Shown here: positions 4,389-6,367 of the stretch, piece by piece
Layout of the letters: the number at the start of each line of letters is the position of its first letter
Position numbering within the stretch: position 1 is the stretch's first letter
Origin: CAZGGW01 sp964525365
GTDB lineage: Bacteria; Bacillota_I; Bacilli_A; RF39; UBA660
Direction of reading: 5' to 3'
Assembly (NCBI GenBank): GCA_964525365.1
Contig: CAZGGW010000043.1
Location: forward strand, 1-6,367
DNA: 6,367 bases
Made by a program: the position numbers and the translations under genes
Notes under the pieces: model-generated
Databases searched by the model: none
The model's input: only the letters and a program-made list of their open reading frames with translations
What the model was told of the DNA's origin: nothing

Positions 4389-6367
4389 TTACTTCTTTTT
4401 CGTTACCTTTTTCGGAGCAAACTCCAACTTAAAATTCACATACGTTCCGGTATCGTCAAGTCGGAGCGTTGCATCATAATTTCTGCCCGACTTCTGCGAG
4501 TATAAGCCTTTGACCGCAACCTTACCGTCGGTAAGCAATGCCTTTGCCATTTCCTTTGTGAACTTCTTTTTGGCATTCTCAAAGAACTTATTGTTTTTCC
4601 AGAGAGCAAACCCACAATTTCTGTCCTCACAGGAGTAGGCTTTTGAAGTTTCAACCACATTCTTACCACAACGAGGGCATACGCCGATAATCTCACCGCC
4701 ATTTTTAGTGACCTTGCTTTCTTCAACGCTGTTTGTTGCAACGGCGATAATATCGTCTGTGAGTTTTCCAATGTCAGCCATAAACTGCTGTGAAGTGAAC
4801 TTGCCCTGTGACATAAGCGAAAGAGAATTTTCCCATTCGGCTGTGAGTGCCGCAGACTTGACTATATCTGGTATCACGGAAACGAGGTCTTTACCGCTGT
4901 CAGTAACAATTAGGTTTTTCTTTTCACGCTTGATAAAACCAGACTTTGTAAGCTTCTCAATAACGCTCGCCCTTGTTGCAGGAGTACCAAGACCTGAACG
5001 CTCGACTTCCTCTGTGATTTCGTCCGTCCCTGCACGTTCCATAGCTGAAAGTAGGGTATCCTCTGTAAAATGCTTTGGTGGCTGTGTGAAATGCTCTGAT
5101 ACATCTGATGTTACCGTGAAGCTGTCGCCTTCGGTAAACGCAAGTGTAGTGGTTTCTTCCTCATCGTCATCCTTGCATTTCTGATATGCCTTAAATCTCT
5201 GTTCAACCGTTTTCCAACCGTCAGATACGTTATTTCTTCCTCTTGCGATAAAAGAATAACCGCCACAACTGATTTCAGCCGTAACGGTTTCATAAACGTA
5301 TTTATCCGAGGTCGCACAAAGCATCTTGTTTGCGATAAGGAACAGGATTTTCTTTTCTCCGTCAGGTACTTCATCAAGATTGATTGAACGAAGCTCTGCT
5401 GTCGGGATAATTGCGTGATGGTCGCTGACCTTCTTGCTGTTCAGTACCTTTGGAATATCGGGCGTGAACGAGTAGCCGTTGAAATGAGGAATTTTCTCAA
5501 GCACAATACCGATAATTTCCGTCGCTGTATCTCCCATATCGTCAGTCAAGAACTGGCTGTCCGTTCTCGGATAGGTAACAAGCTTCATTTCATAGAGTGA
5601 TTGCGTGTAATCAAGTGTCTGCTGAGCTGTAAAGCCATACAATCTGTTTGCTTCTCTTTGCAAGGTAGTCAAATCGTAGAGCTTCGGCGGACTTACTGTT
5701 TTCTGCTCACGCTTAACCGACACCACATTTGCGGTCTTGCCATTACATTCAGACTTAATTTTCTCGGCTTCCGACTGCTCATTGACCTTTTCAAGAACAG
5801 CATCTAAACCATCTGCTTTCAGATGAACATTGAGATACTTTTCTTTCTTGAAAGAGCCGATATTGTTTTCACGTTCCGTAAGCATTGCAAGGGTAGGTGT
5901 CTGAACTCTGCCGACATTCAACTTTCGGTTATACAGGCACGAAAAAAGACGGGTTGCATTGATACCAATAATCCAGTCTGCCTTTGCTCTGCACAACGCT
6001 GACTGATAAAGATTATCGTACTCTGTCCCGTCCTTGAGGTTATTAAAGCCGTCAATAATTGCGGTTTCCTCCATTGATGAAATCCAAAGTCGCTTAAACG
6101 GCTTTTTACATTCAGACTGATTGTAAACCAAACGGAAAATAAGCTCACCCTCACGTCCTGCGTCTGTTGCACAGACGATTTCGTCAACGTCCTTGCTGTT
6201 CATCAGTTTTTTTAGCACTCCGAATTGCTTGTTTTTATCTGCTGAAACGATATACTGCCATTCCTGCGGAATAATCGGGAGCGTATCCAAGCTCCATTTC
6301 TTGTATTTCTCGTCGTACATATCTGCATCGGCAAGTGCGACAAGATGACCGATACACCAAGAAACAA
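4389..6367 (-). CDS. topB: DNA topoisomerase III (type IA), N-terminus beyond right edge
   Basis: A type IA topoisomerase that cuts and passes single DNA strands; element-borne TopB helps resolve DNA during transfer or replication. The frame stays open to the edge and upstream of the first in-window ATG (6320) it reads WCIGHLVALADAD, the normal continuation of TopB N-termini, so that ATG is not the start and roughly 30-40 residues (including the Toprim Glu region) are missing. Counting from that Met: Toprim ATDAGREGE at 51-59; GRVQTPTLAML at 137-147; active-site Tyr in TYPRTDS at 250 (codon 5571-5573); HHAIIPT at 301-307; GLGTPATRA at 443-451. A four-Cys zinc element (C548, C551, C564, C569) and a small C-terminal domain with a Lys-rich end follow. 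All catalytic motifs in view are intact. It ends with TAA at 4389, 15 bases before the next gene, and is the first visible gene of the operon. Confidence 0.95.
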   Translation of the reverse strand, partial: VSWCIGHLVALADADMYDEKYKKWSLDTLPIIPQEWQYIVSADKNKQFGVLKKLMNSKDVDEIVCATDAGREGELIFRLVYNQSECKKPFKRLWISSMEETAIIDGFNNLKDGTEYDNLYQSALCRAKADWIIGINATRLFSCLYNRKLNVGRVQTPTLAMLTERENNIGSFKKEKYLNVHLKADGLDAVLEKVNEQSEAEKIKSECNGKTANVVSVKREQKTVSPPKLYDLTTLQREANRLYGFTAQQTLDYTQSLYEMKLVTYPRTDSQFLTDDMGDTATEIIGIVLEKIPHFNGYSFTPDIPKVLNSKKVSDHHAIIPTAELRSINLDEVPDGEKKILFLIANKMLCATSDKYVYETVTAEISCGGYSFIARGRNNVSDGWKTVEQRFKAYQKCKDDDEEETTTLAFTEGDSFTVTSDVSEHFTQPPKHFTEDTLLSAMERAGTDEITEEVERSGLGTPATRASVIEKLTKSGFIKREKKNLIVTDSGKDLVSVIPDIVKSAALTAEWENSLSLMSQGKFTSQQFMADIGKLTDDIIAVATNSVEESKVTKNGGEIIGVCPRCGKNVVETSKAYSCEDRNCGFALWKNNKFFENAKKKFTKEMAKALLTDGKVAVKGLYSQKSGRNYDATLRLDDTGTYVNFKLEFAPKKVTKKK

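Noticed and set aside
3726..4505. 259-codon open frame on the plus strand, opposite the ArdC-like gene and the end of topB
   Set aside because: It is antisense to two well-supported genes, starts at GTG with no good ribosome binding site, and its translation is Cys/Leu/Ile/Phe-rich in the way typical of reversed coding sequence.
1..6367. CRISPR array, tRNA or rRNA genes, insertion sequence ends, attachment sites
   Set aside because: I saw no spaced direct repeats, no tRNA-like or rRNA sequence and no transposase; nearly all of the window is accounted for by minus-strand coding sequence.

Overview
The window looks like part of an integrative conjugative element (Tn1549/CTn-type) from a gut Clostridia species, probably of the Ruminococcus/Oscillospiraceae kind. 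This rests on protein family content (plasmid-type TopB, an ArdC/DUF3849/YodL/DUF4316 protein, a TTRAP-type small protein, a helicase N-terminus and a TnpV-like start), on strong AGGAGG-type ribosome binding sites, and on moderate GC (about 43-48% in hand-counted stretches). No database search was run. Every gene I can support lies on the minus strand, so the window is best read from right to left.

Right to left: (1) topB, DNA topoisomerase III, enters from the right edge without its first few dozen residues and ends at 4389. (2) Fifteen bases later comes an 870-residue multidomain protein: ArdC-like ssDNA-binding domain, HExxH metallopeptidase-like domain, DUF3849, YodL-like domain and DUF4316 tail. 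(3) A 69-residue transposon-transfer-assisting (TTRAP) family protein overlaps it by an ATGA. These three form a tight operon that meets a GC-rich hairpin at 1518-1549. (4) Immediately past the hairpin a 58-residue unrecognised ORF starts at TTG behind a perfect AGGAGG. (5) A 61-residue Lys/Glu/Gln-rich protein has its own near-consensus extended -10 promoter and a strong intrinsic terminator, and is clearly AT-richer than its surroundings (about 31% GC by hand count). (6) After that terminator, a promoter overlapped by a perfect inverted repeat precedes the N-terminus of the large helicase/methylase-like protein of these elements, which runs off the left edge.

Together these look like the DNA-processing and establishment part of the element: TopB for DNA topology, two proteins with related ArdC-type N-terminal domains (one on each side of the small-gene region), and small accessory proteins. 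The most unusual point is at the left edge. From 149 to the end of the window a second frame, with its own ribosome binding site, encodes a convincing TnpV-family N-terminus while the helicase frame stays open. This is either a dual-coded stretch or a helicase fragment joined to tnpV, and the window ends before the two can be told apart.
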